Below, piece by piece: positions 1-7,953 of a DNA stretch of 63,242 nucleotides (positions are counted from its first letter, which is position 1; each line of letters begins with the position of its first letter). The notes beneath the pieces were generated by a model. That model made no database searches and was not told the origin of the DNA. It was given only the letters and a program-made list of their open reading frames with translations. This DNA comes from Sulfurimonadaceae bacterium (GTDB lineage: Bacteria; Campylobacterota; Campylobacteria; Campylobacterales; Sulfurimonadaceae). The DNA lies in contig JADGEC010000005.1 in assembly GCA_016744575.1 (NCBI GenBank), positions 1 through 63,242 on the forward strand, written 5' to 3'. The position numbers and the translations under genes are program-made.

Positions 1-195
1 CATGACGTAATAGTAGTGTGCAGCACCATTGATGTTTGCCCAATCTGAATTAGACTGGATGAGTACATGGTCAGGGTTTGAGGCATCATAAGAGGGGTAA
101 GAGACCTCTTGAAGGTATGTCCCATCATCAGTTGCCCATAAGATGGTACTGAAGATGACTAAGATGCTTAGAAACCCAAACTTTAACTGAGTCAA
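1..195 (-). CDS. secreted protein, 5' end only (cut by window edge)
   Basis: This reading frame stays open from a TTG at 195 to the window edge. It begins with a lysine and a hydrophobic stretch (LKFGFLSILVIFSTILWA) that looks like a signal peptide, followed by an acidic, aromatic-rich mature region. The start is uncertain: no ATG is in frame near the signal peptide, and an AAGGA-like site lies about 24 bases upstream of the TTG. I do not recognise the family. It is transcribed away from the Bat operon, so it is not part of it. Confidence 0.5.
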   Translation of the reverse strand, partial: MTQLKFGFLSILVIFSTILWATDDGTYLQEVSYPSYDASNPDHVLIQSNSDWANINGAAHYYYVM

Positions 196-526
196 TATAT
201 TTTTCTGTTCTTGTATGATATATCCTTATATTTGGTTCAATATCGAACCTATTTTTAGCGGATCAAGTGCCATTGTGGGGCATGCCTGTTCCAATTTCGG
301 AATAATACCGCTTCAAAGTAAACAAATTGACACAACAGTCTTGTATTTAATGTTATATTAGATATACCCATAAAAAAGTAACACTACTTTCTCAAGTAGA
401 TCTATGCTTAATAGGTCCACCATAACCGATACAAATAGGTAAGAGTCCCATCTATTTGGATTGTATTTACTCATCTCCTATATAGTTTCGCAAAACAAAC
501 GGGCTTTCCCCTGACAAAGAGGCATC
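196..526. promoter_or_regulatory. divergent intergenic region with candidate Bat-operon promoter
   Basis: This 331-base AT-rich stretch separates the divergent secreted-protein gene from the Bat operon. Reading toward moxR there is TTGACA at 327-332 and an extended -10 (TG at 351-352, TATATT at 354-359), although the 21-base spacer is long. A second possible -10, TATAGT, lies at 481-486, about 40 bases before moxR. Nothing coding was seen. Which box is used cannot be decided from sequence. Confidence 0.35.
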
Positions 527-1474
527 ATGAACAGTAAGATCGTAGAGATAAGGCAAGAGATAAAAAAGATCATGGTCGGTCAGGACCATCTCATCGACTC
601 ACTGCTTGTCGGACTGATCACAGGCGGTCATATACTCGTCGAAGGCGTTCCCGGCTTAGCTAAGACAACGGCGATCAATGCGCTGGCAAAAGCGCTGGGC
701 ATCGACTTCAAACGCATCCAGTTCACCCCGGACCTGCTTCCAAGCGACGTCACCGGTACAGAGATCTATAACCAAAAGACAGCTGAGTTCGCCATCAAAC
801 GCGGACCGATCTTTACCAACTTGTTACTCGCTGATGAGATCAACCGTGCTCCGGCAAAAGTACAGTCCGCCCTGCTTGAGGTGATGCAGGAGAAACAGGT
901 CACTATCGCTGACAACACCTTTAAAGTCGATGCGCCTTTTCTTGTCCTTGCTACGGAGAACCCTGTCGAACAAGAAGGTGCCTACCGCCTTCCCGAAGCC
1001 CAGCTCGACCGTTTCATGCTAAAAGTCTTAGTAGACTACAACACTATCGATGAAGAGATGGAAATAGTCGACCGTGTCGCCAATAACACCTTTGAGACCA
1101 TCGTACAGGTCGCTGACAAAGAGGACATAGAGAAGTTCCAGTCAGCGCTGCAGTCGATCCATATCGATGAAGCTGTTAAGAAATATATGCTCAAGATCGT
1201 CTTTGCCACAAGAGACCCCGAAGCTTACGGTGTCGGTGAGATAGCCCAGTACATCGAGTTTGGCGCATCACCCCGCGGTTCCATAGATCTCTATCGAGCC
1301 AGCCGCGCGATGGCGTTGATCCGCGGGAAAGAGTACGTCACACCACTGGATGTCGCTGAAGTCGTCAAAGACGTGCTGCGTCACCGTATCATCCTCAACT
1401 ACAAAGCCGAAGCACAGGGCATCAGCACCGATACTATCATCCAGAAAGTAATGCAGAACATCAAGGCGCCTTAA
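527..1474 (+). CDS. moxR: MoxR-family AAA+ ATPase (Bat operon)
   Basis: A 315-residue AAA+ ATPase of the MoxR family, thought to act as a chaperone that inserts cofactors into or activates VWA-domain partners. Walker A is GVPGLAKT at residues 40-47 and Walker B is LLLADE at about 99-104. The sensor-1 region (LATENP) and the conserved LPEAQLDRF follow. An AAAGAGG-like ribosome site precedes the ATG. It is the first gene of a seven-gene run with spacings of a few bases or overlaps: MoxR, DUF58, membrane protein, BatA, BatB, BatC, BatD. The family call is secure. The physiological client here is unknown; Bat proteins have been linked to oxygen and stress tolerance in other bacteria. Confidence 0.95.
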   Translation: MNSKIVEIRQEIKKIMVGQDHLIDSLLVGLITGGHILVEGVPGLAKTTAINALAKALGIDFKRIQFTPDLLPSDVTGTEIYNQKTAEFAIKRGPIFTNLLLADEINRAPAKVQSALLEVMQEKQVTIADNTFKVDAPFLVLATENPVEQEGAYRLPEAQLDRFMLKVLVDYNTIDEEMEIVDRVANNTFETIVQVADKEDIEKFQSALQSIHIDEAVKKYMLKIVFATRDPEAYGVGEIAQYIEFGASPRGSIDLYRASRAMALIRGKEYVTPLDVAEVVKDVLRHRIILNYKAEAQGISTDTIIQKVMQNIKAP

Positions 1475-1477
1475 GTC

Positions 1478-2311
1478 ATGGATGAGACCATCTACAAAGA
1501 GATCTTGCTCAAGGCCCGAAAAGAGGTCTATACCGGCAATCTCGGCAACAGCATCACGGCCTTTAAAGGCGACGGACTTGATTTCAATGAGATCAAAGAG
1601 TATGAACATGGTGACGACATCCGGCGTATCAACTGGAATGCGACTGCCAAAGGCATGCACGTCAAGACCAATGTCTTCAATGAAGAACGTGAGCTCAACA
1701 TACTCATAGCTTTTATGGTCAGCGGCAGTATCAACTTCGGTTCGGTCCGGCTGAAGCAGGATGTCATGGCAGAAGTGATGACCATGCTCTCCTTCTCTGC
1801 TATGAAGAACCATGACCGCCTCAGTACCCTCTTCTTCAGCGACAAAGCTGAACAGTTCTTTAGACCCAGCCGAAACATTGGTGCTATCGACGAGACACTC
1901 CGATATGCATTAGATATCGATGCACTCAGCCATACAGCAGACTTCGATGCCTTCTGCGACTATGTCAATATGACCCTCAAACGCCGCTCTTTGATCTTTG
2001 TCGTCAGCGATCTCTACGGCGAAGTCGACCTCTCTGCCATCGCGCATAAACATGAGGTCTATGCACTGATGGTACGTGACCGTTTTGAAGAATCCCCCAG
2101 GATGCAGGGTGAGTTCGACCTTGTCGACCCCTCCACACTGGGAAGCGGAGAGTTTCATCTTAGCAAAAGTGTCGCTAAACGTTATGAGGCACTGCTCAAA
2201 AAACATGATGAGAGACTCTATGAGCACCTTCTTGAACAGGGCATCGTCTATGGCAAGATCTATACGGATGAGGAGCTTTTCCTGCGCCTCACCGAGATCT
2301 TGAAAGGCTGA
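1478..2311 (+). CDS. DUF58 domain protein (Bat operon)
   Basis: A 277-residue DUF58 protein starting three bases after the moxR stop. The family hallmark, Y-x-x-GDD-x-R-x-INW-x-x-TA, is visible at residues about 42-57. The C-terminal half has the alternating hydrophobic pattern of a VWA-like fold (LIFVVSDLYG near residue 170), which is usual for DUF58. Proteins of this family almost always sit between MoxR and the VWA membrane proteins and are presumed to work with them at the membrane. There is no membrane segment in this copy. Biochemical function is unknown for the family. Confidence 0.93.
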   Translation: MDETIYKEILLKARKEVYTGNLGNSITAFKGDGLDFNEIKEYEHGDDIRRINWNATAKGMHVKTNVFNEERELNILIAFMVSGSINFGSVRLKQDVMAEVMTMLSFSAMKNHDRLSTLFFSDKAEQFFRPSRNIGAIDETLRYALDIDALSHTADFDAFCDYVNMTLKRRSLIFVVSDLYGEVDLSAIAHKHEVYALMVRDRFEESPRMQGEFDLVDPSTLGSGEFHLSKSVAKRYEALLKKHDERLYEHLLEQGIVYGKIYTDEELFLRLTEILKG

Positions 2312-2314
2312 CCG

Positions 2315-2704
2315 ATGGAAGAGTTACGCGATATCAAAGAGATCGTCATAGTAGATGACAGTAGTCTATTGCTTCTAATAGCCACTGTTCTCATCACCTT
2401 ACTGCTTTTGGCTTTTTTCGGTTATCTCCTGAGAAGAGGAAAAAGACATAAAAGGCGGCCAAAGCCATCAATACGCAAGATCGCCAAAGAGGCGCTTCAG
2501 AGTATTGATTATCGTGATGCCAAAACGACTGCCTATCTGTTTGGTGAGTATGCCCACCTCTTTGTCACCGAAGACAGCCATGAGCCGCATCAGAAGATCA
2601 TCGAGGCACTAAAACCGTACAAATATAAAAAAGAGGTCCCACCACTAAAGCGTGAGACAGAAGACGCAATAAAATCCTTTCTCAAGAGGGCCTCATGGAG
2701 CTGA
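2315..2704 (+). CDS. small membrane protein of Bat operon (DUF4381-like)
   Basis: A 129-residue protein with one clear membrane segment at about residues 18-40, followed by a very basic stretch (LRRGKRHKRRPK) that should stay in the cytoplasm and a soluble C-terminal half. It starts three bases after the DUF58 gene and overlaps batA by ten bases. Position and architecture match the DUF4381-like subunit found between DUF58 and BatA in other Bat operons. Similarity is by layout, not by a strong motif, so the family name is tentative. Confidence 0.75.
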   Translation: MEELRDIKEIVIVDDSSLLLLIATVLITLLLLAFFGYLLRRGKRHKRRPKPSIRKIAKEALQSIDYRDAKTTAYLFGEYAHLFVTEDSHEPHQKIIEALKPYKYKKEVPPLKRETEDAIKSFLKRASWS

Positions 2705-3582
2705 TGACATTTGAGTTTCCTTATGCCTTTTTACTGTTACTGATCTATCTTGCCTGCTCACTCTGGTGCAAGCCAAAAGGAGAGTCACTCTACTTTCCCG
2801 GCCTCGCTATGCTGCAGCAAGCCTCACGTAAGAGCAGACTTGGCAGTCATATCGTCAAGTTCACCGCGTTCCTCTTTTTATTGACGGCCCTTGCCTCCCC
2901 CGTCATCGAAGATGAAGTGACCCTGCACAGCGATCAGGGCTACGAACTCTCATTGATCCTCGATGCCAGCGGCTCTATGCGCGAGAACAACAAGTTCGGC
3001 ATCGTCAAATCGATCGTCGAGGATTTCCTCAAAGCACGTCCTCACGACAAGATCGGTATGACTCTTTTTGCAGACTTCGCTTATGTAGCGGTCCCATTGA
3101 CTTATGATAAGCAGAGTGTCGAACGTCTACTCAAACGTCTCGAAGTCGGCGTCGCGGGTGTCCAGAAGACCGCACTTTATGAAGCACTCTTCCTAAGCTC
3201 TAACCTTTTTAAAGAGAGTCAGTCAAAACATAAGATCGCCATCTTACTCACCGACGGCATCGACAATACCGGAAGCATCCCGCTTGATATCGCCATCAAG
3301 ACCCTGCAAAAGTATAAGATAAAGGTCTACACCATCGGTGTCGGCGGCCGGGGGGACTATGACCCCCGTGTCCTTCAGGAAATAGCGCTTAAAAGTGACG
3401 GTAAGTTCTTCGAGGCCAACAGTGTCGAACGTCTGCAGGAGATCTATGAGACCATCAACAAGCTTGAGAAGAGTGAGATCAAAGCGAACAAATACGTAAA
3501 AAAGAGCTACTTCTTTCAATACCCGCTCTTTTTAGGCCTGCTCTTTCTGGGGCTCTACTTCTATCTTAGAAACAGGGAGTAA
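2695..3582 (+). CDS. batA: BatA-like VWA membrane protein
   Basis: A 295-residue inner-membrane protein with hydrophobic segments at about residues 9-23 and 55-70, a von Willebrand factor A domain, and a C-terminal membrane segment at about 272-290. The metal-ion-dependent adhesion site is intact: D90-A-S92-G-S94, with a later TDG loop. This is the standard BatA layout. Its start overlaps the end of the preceding gene, which suggests translational coupling. BatA and BatB are thought to form a membrane complex with BatC and MoxR; the substrate is not known. Confidence 0.9.
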   Translation: MELMTFEFPYAFLLLLIYLACSLWCKPKGESLYFPGLAMLQQASRKSRLGSHIVKFTAFLFLLTALASPVIEDEVTLHSDQGYELSLILDASGSMRENNKFGIVKSIVEDFLKARPHDKIGMTLFADFAYVAVPLTYDKQSVERLLKRLEVGVAGVQKTALYEALFLSSNLFKESQSKHKIAILLTDGIDNTGSIPLDIAIKTLQKYKIKVYTIGVGGRGDYDPRVLQEIALKSDGKFFEANSVERLQEIYETINKLEKSEIKANKYVKKSYFFQYPLFLGLLFLGLYFYLRNRE

Positions 3583-3585
3583 GAC

Positions 3586-4554
3586 ATGATGCATTTCCAA
3601 GACATCGAACTCTTATGGCTGCTGCTGCTTGCACTGCCGATGCTCTACTTTCTAAAAAAGGACCCCTCATCTCTGGAGAACCTCTTCTCACGGCGGGTCC
3701 TTCAGCGCATACGTATACCGGCACGCTCATTTAGCAAAAAAGGGCGGATGTTCCTACTTATAGCAGCCTTCATCTTTACTATTTTCGCTCTTGCGCGTCC
3801 TCAGATAGATAAGGGTGACATCAAGGTAAAGTCAAGTTTCATCGAGATCGTCGTCGGTTTTGACATCTCTCGTTCCATGTTTGCCAATGACATCTATCCG
3901 ACACGCTTTGATCTGGCCAAAAAGAAGTTCTCTGACCTTCTCGATGACCTTGACAATGCCAAAGTCGCACTTATCGGCTTTAGCTCACGTGGATTTCTCA
4001 TCGCTCCGCTGACAGAGGACTACAACTCCCTGCGTTTTTTGACAAAAAACATGGGACTTGACCATCTCAGACTACGCGGGACTAACATCATCACACCACT
4101 GGAGGTCGCCGATAACCTTTTTGAGGAAGAGAAGCGAAAAGCCCTGCTGCTCTTTACCGACGGCGGCGATCAGGAGGACTATGCTAAAGAGATCGCTTAT
4201 GCGACGTCTCATGACATCGCCGTCTTTATCTACAACATCGGTACAGAAAAAGGCGGCATCATCAAAGATGAGAGCGGCGTATTAAAAGACCAAGCCGGAG
4301 ATATCGTTGTCGTCAAACGTAATGATGCTATCAAGGAGCTGGCTATGCAGAGCGGAGGAGCTTATATGAACTCCTCGCTAAAGCATCATGACATCAAGCT
4401 GCTGACCGACGCCATCCGCTCAAAGTTCAAAGCACAGACCCAGGATGAATCTACGATCCAGGACAAGGAGGAGCTCTTTTACTATCCACTATCTCTCTCC
4501 CTGCTTCTCTTTCTTCTGGCCATCTCCTCCCTGCCCCGAAGGAAAAAAGTATGA
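3586..4554 (+). CDS. batB: BatB-like VWA membrane protein
   Basis: A 322-residue paralogue of BatA, starting three bases after it. It has membrane segments at about residues 8-23 and 54-70, then the conserved ALARPQ turn. The VWA domain has MIDAS residues D93-I-S95-R-S97 and a later TDGGD loop. A C-terminal membrane segment lies at about 297-316. The SRSM form of the MIDAS is typical of BatB. Its stop overlaps the batC start by four bases (ATGA type). Confidence 0.9.
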   Translation: MMHFQDIELLWLLLLALPMLYFLKKDPSSLENLFSRRVLQRIRIPARSFSKKGRMFLLIAAFIFTIFALARPQIDKGDIKVKSSFIEIVVGFDISRSMFANDIYPTRFDLAKKKFSDLLDDLDNAKVALIGFSSRGFLIAPLTEDYNSLRFLTKNMGLDHLRLRGTNIITPLEVADNLFEEEKRKALLLFTDGGDQEDYAKEIAYATSHDIAVFIYNIGTEKGGIIKDESGVLKDQAGDIVVVKRNDAIKELAMQSGGAYMNSSLKHHDIKLLTDAIRSKFKAQTQDESTIQDKEELFYYPLSLSLLLFLLAISSLPRRKKV

Positions 4555-5351
4555 AAAGCCTGATATCACTACTCTTAGGCGTGAGCATCCATGCCTCGTT
4601 ACTTGATTTTATGACGCTGGACAAGGCCAAAGAGGCTTATGAGAAAAAAGAGTATGAAAAAGCATCACAGCAGTATGAGACGCTGGCTGACGATGGCAGC
4701 AGCCAAGTACTTTTCAACCTCGGTGACAGCTACTACCGCCAAGAGAAATATAAAGAGGCACTCGAGAGTTTCGAAAAGATCACAGACCCTGGACTCCAGT
4801 ATAAAAAACTGCACAACATGGGAAACACACATGCCAGACTCGAACAGACCGAAGAGGCCATCAAAGCCTATGAAGAGGCGTTGAGACTCGAAGATGATCC
4901 CGATACCAAACATAATCTTGAGCTGTTAAAAAAACAGCAGGAACAAAAAGAGCAAGAGAAGCAACAGAACGAAGATAAAGAGGGAGAGGACGACCAAGAG
5001 AAAAAGGATGGCTCCGAACAAAAAGAGTCGGACAAGGAGCAGCAAGAGAAGGATGGCCAGCAAGACCCATCTGATCGAGAGGGACAGGACTCTGAGAAGC
5101 AAAAGAGTCAAGAGCAAAAAGAACAAAAAGCTGATGAAGCCAAAAGTGCCGAAGAGAAAAAGGCTGAAGAAGAGCGTGAACGTGAAGAGCAAGAGCCATC
5201 CGCAATAGAGCAGGCCGATGTCGAAAAGGCACCTATCAGCGATATGGAAGAGCGAAAATACAAAAAGATGTTAAACGGCAGAGGGGTAAATACTCTGATG
5301 CTGCCTATAGAGACCACAGGAGAGGATGAAGATGAGACAAGACCTTGGTAA
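4551..5351 (+). CDS. batC: BatC-like TPR protein with long charged tail
   Basis: A 266-residue exported protein. A short hydrophobic N-terminus (signal-like) is followed by two to three tetratricopeptide repeats at about residues 22-125. Next comes about 100 residues made almost entirely of E, K, Q and D, probably an extended or helical linker. The last 35 residues contain the KYKKMLNGRG-type ending seen in BatC proteins. It probably scaffolds BatA/BatB in the periplasm. The charged tail produces long spurious open frames on the opposite strand. Confidence 0.85.
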   Translation: MKSLISLLLGVSIHASLLDFMTLDKAKEAYEKKEYEKASQQYETLADDGSSQVLFNLGDSYYRQEKYKEALESFEKITDPGLQYKKLHNMGNTHARLEQTEEAIKAYEEALRLEDDPDTKHNLELLKKQQEQKEQEKQQNEDKEGEDDQEKKDGSEQKESDKEQQEKDGQQDPSDREGQDSEKQKSQEQKEQKADEAKSAEEKKAEEEREREEQEPSAIEQADVEKAPISDMEERKYKKMLNGRGVNTLMLPIETTGEDEDETRPW

Positions 5352-6867
5352 GATACTCTTAACACTACTGTTTTCAGTAAGTCTGTTTGCCGGAGTAGAT
5401 GCAAAAGTCGACCAGAGCACGATATATACAGGCGATAGTGTCGACCTGACTATCACAGCAGATGGTGACAATGCAGTGTTTCCCAATATCTACGAGATCG
5501 ACAGCTTTCCGGTGACTGGGACATCCACGGCAAAAAGTACCAAGATCATCAATGGTGATATCACCATATCGGTCTCTCACACCTACAACTTCACACCTAC
5601 ACGTGATGTCATCATCCCCAGTTATGAACTTATCGTCGATGGTTATCGTGAACTGACCAGAGCCATCCCGGTACGTGTCATCAAACCCACTACATCAACG
5701 GCAGGTGCAGATTTCATCGCTGAGCTCTCGCTCAATAAAAAAGAGGCCTATGTAGGTGAGAGTGTGCGGCTTGACATAAAGTTCAAACGTCGACTCGATG
5801 CCAAAGCGGATAAGGTCCAGATAAATGAACCAAAACTAGAAGGCTTCTGGACAAAAAAAGTCGATGAGAAGCGTCAGAGCAATGAGGGGGAGTATATCGT
5901 CGAGACCTACACTTACCTACTCTTCCCGCAAGAAGAGGGAAATCTTACTATCCCTGCACTTGAAGTCGCGATCGGTACCGTCAAGCAGACGCGCAACAAC
6001 GGGTTTTTCAATGACCCTTTCTTTAGCCGCCTTACCAATCAGCTCCAGTGGCGAAAGTCCTTCTCCAATGCCGTCAGTCTAGATGTCAAGCCACTGCCTC
6101 AGGATCTTGAACTCTACGGCGCTTTCAGTATTGGTGCCGATATCGACAAAGAGAGTATCCGTGCCAACAAACCCGTCAATCTCACTATCACAGTCAGCGG
6201 AGAGGGAAATGTAGAAGACATCATCAAGTTCGACCCGATCATCGACGATGTCATCATCTACGCAGATGAGCCGCAGACAGAAGCGAAACTAGTCAATGGC
6301 AAGTATGTCGGGAGCTTTAAACAGAAGATCGCCATCATCGGTGACAAAGATTTTGTGATCCCTGCATTGGAACTGCGCTATTTTGATAAAGAACAAAAAC
6401 GTGTCATCACAAAAAAGACAGAGCCCATAGCCATCAAAGTGACAGGTGGTACCGTATCTACGAGCGAACCAAAGATAGAAAAAAGCATGGCCATCGTCGA
6501 TTCAGAACGGGAGACCCCTTCTGAAAGTACCTCAGTCCAGATACAACAGAAGGACTCAGGCACTAAGTACCTCTACTTTTTTATCGGACTTGTACTTGGT
6601 GTTCTAGGTATGTATGCTGGGAGTAACTACAAAGGAAAGATCGGAAGCAAAAAAGAGAACGATCTGTCAAGGGCTATAGAGAAAGCTAAAGATGATCGGA
6701 CACTTTTCGATCTGCTCCTGCCATTTGGCAGTATGGACCCAGTCATAGATGAGGCCCTTACCCGCCTAGAAGCCAATCTTTATGGCAAAGAGAAGAACAG
6801 TATCGATAAAGAGGCATTACTGGACTTCTTCGATGAGCATCCAGAACTCTATGATCATAAAAAATAG
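5326..6867 (+). CDS. batD: BatD family membrane-anchored protein
   Basis: A 513-residue protein with a signal peptide (ILLTLLFSVSLFAGVDA) and a long beta-rich periplasmic region with repeated Ig-like stretches. A single membrane segment lies at about residues 412-430, with a basic, helical cytoplasmic tail after it. This is the usual BatD architecture. It overlaps batC by 26 bases, with AGGAG just before the start; ATG codons at 5326 and 5332 are both possible. It is the last gene of the operon and ends nine bases before the convergent toxin gene. Confidence 0.88.
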   Translation: MKMRQDLGKILLTLLFSVSLFAGVDAKVDQSTIYTGDSVDLTITADGDNAVFPNIYEIDSFPVTGTSTAKSTKIINGDITISVSHTYNFTPTRDVIIPSYELIVDGYRELTRAIPVRVIKPTTSTAGADFIAELSLNKKEAYVGESVRLDIKFKRRLDAKADKVQINEPKLEGFWTKKVDEKRQSNEGEYIVETYTYLLFPQEEGNLTIPALEVAIGTVKQTRNNGFFNDPFFSRLTNQLQWRKSFSNAVSLDVKPLPQDLELYGAFSIGADIDKESIRANKPVNLTITVSGEGNVEDIIKFDPIIDDVIIYADEPQTEAKLVNGKYVGSFKQKIAIIGDKDFVIPALELRYFDKEQKRVITKKTEPIAIKVTGGTVSTSEPKIEKSMAIVDSERETPSESTSVQIQQKDSGTKYLYFFIGLVLGVLGMYAGSNYKGKIGSKKENDLSRAIEKAKDDRTLFDLLLPFGSMDPVIDEALTRLEANLYGKEKNSIDKEALLDFFDEHPELYDHKK

Positions 6868-6876
6868 AGATACCTG

Positions 6877-7215
6877 CTATTGGAAGAGAATACTTTCGAT
6901 CATACCAAGGACCTGATCTAACACATCATCTTTGACTTTTGCCACAAACTTGACCTTTCTGGCTCTAAAATCGATTGACTTGATCTGTTCTGTCATGATG
7001 AACCCTGTCAGCTCACTGCTATCGACTTGGACATGAAAAGGAAAATCTCTATTGGTATTTGTTATCGGACAAGCTGCCGCGAGACCGACATGTCTGTTAA
7101 AGATCTCATTACTCACTATAAGTGCAGGTCGTCTTCCCTGCTGCTCATGTCCAGCTTGAGGGTCAAAGGTCAAGATGACCAGATCACCTTTTTTAGGAAT
7201 ATACTCTTTTACCAC
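6877..7215 (-). CDS. mazF: MazF/PemK-type endoribonuclease toxin
   Basis: A 112-residue toxin of the MazF/PemK family, which cleaves mRNA at short sequences when released from its antitoxin. Visible family features are the N-terminal GDLVILTFDP strand with QQGRRPALIVS, the central PITN motif, and IMTEQIKSID. It begins with GTG at 7215 and overlaps the end of the antitoxin gene by seven bases, as expected for a coupled antitoxin-first pair. The key arginine and the threonine of the catalytic region are present, so it looks intact. Confidence 0.92.
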   Translation of the reverse strand: MVKEYIPKKGDLVILTFDPQAGHEQQGRRPALIVSNEIFNRHVGLAAACPITNTNRDFPFHVQVDSSELTGFIMTEQIKSIDFRARKVKFVAKVKDDVLDQVLGMIESILFQ

Positions 7216-7454
7216 TTTTCAAGTCCCACCTGAGACGGTATCTCTTCAGTAGATGTATGATCAGCAGGGATCCGAGCCACCAGTTCATTGATATCAAACC
7301 TTGCCCGCTCTCTTTTAAGAGGCTCAAGGATGACTTTTTCATCTTTAATAAAGATATTCATCTTGTCCCCTACGGCAAGATGCAAGGATTCTATGATGTC
7401 TTTTGGTAATCTCAAGCCTTTGGAGTTACCCCATTTTGAGATAGTAGCCGTCAT
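7209..7454 (-). CDS. mazE: MazE/AbrB-type antitoxin
   Basis: An 81-residue antitoxin with an N-terminal SpoVT/AbrB swapped-hairpin DNA-binding domain (ISKWGNSKGLRLPK) and an acidic C-terminus that should bind the toxin. The ATG at 7454 is preceded by AAAGGAG at good spacing and gives the normal MazE beginning, MTATISKWGN. A longer in-frame start at 7481 would add nine residues not expected in the family. The gene overlaps mazF, and together they are expected to autorepress their own promoter. Confidence 0.92.
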   Translation of the reverse strand: MTATISKWGNSKGLRLPKDIIESLHLAVGDKMNIFIKDEKVILEPLKRERARFDINELVARIPADHTSTEEIPSQVGLEKW

Positions 7455-7468
7455 ATTGGCTCCTTTTC

Positions 7469-7494
7469 TATGTATATCCAAAGTATATCACATA
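7469..7494. promoter_or_regulatory. candidate MazEF autoregulatory operator
   Basis: Just upstream of mazE, GTATATC occurs twice, at 7472-7478 and 7483-7489, an 11-base period that places both copies on the same DNA face. The pair is bracketed by the inverted ends TATGT and ACATA. MazE-type antitoxins bind such short repeats over their own promoter. The assignment is inferred from position and symmetry only. Confidence 0.4.
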
Positions 7495-7572
7495 TTGGCT
7501 TTTAAGTGCCGCTTTACGCCTTTTTAACAAAAGAGCCATTAGAATAGCTCAACTTCGTTATAAAGGCGATCA

Positions 7573-7950
7573 ATGAATCTCGACAAAGTCCTCTCAGGCT
7601 TCTTCATCATCATGGCATTGACACTGAACTTCGGTTTTTTCTACGGAGACCCGACAGATATCGCACACCACAATCGCTTTGAGCTTTTTGCCGCTATCAT
7701 CGTCAATCTCATCGCGACTATCTACAAACTTGGGGACAAGACGCATCTGGGTGCCGTGCTTCTGGCTACCAGTTTGGTAGCTGACATCCAGCTTATCGCT
7801 GCCGCATCAGTCTGGGCACTCGGCACTTATGTGACAGGGATGGACGTGGATACTGTCACCGTCATCATCTCGCTCTCCGGTGGTGCCCTGCTGGCCAATA
7901 TCATCTCCGTGATCCTCTTTACCGGAGATGTCCTGAAATCCAAGCGATAA
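7573..7950 (+). CDS. small four-helix membrane protein (DUF6394-like)
   Basis: A 125-residue integral membrane protein with about four hydrophobic segments (residues about 8-26, 38-53, 58-82 and 93-117). It resembles a small family I recall as DUF6394 in Campylobacterota. It starts after AAAGG and ends three bases before the potassium-channel gene, so the two are surely co-transcribed. It is a natural candidate for an accessory subunit or modulator of that channel. That role is inference from context; no functional motif was recognised. Confidence 0.8.
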   Translation: MNLDKVLSGFFIIMALTLNFGFFYGDPTDIAHHNRFELFAAIIVNLIATIYKLGDKTHLGAVLLATSLVADIQLIAAASVWALGTYVTGMDVDTVTVIISLSGGALLANIISVILFTGDVLKSKR

Positions 7951-7953
7951 GAG

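Noticed and set aside
1268-1813. 181-codon minus-strand frame
   Set aside because: Lies across the moxR/DUF58 junction, antisense to two secure genes.
4861-5232. long minus-strand frames opposite batC
   Set aside because: Shadows of the E/K/Q-rich tail; composition is leucine/phenylalanine runs caused by complementing GAA/AAG codons.
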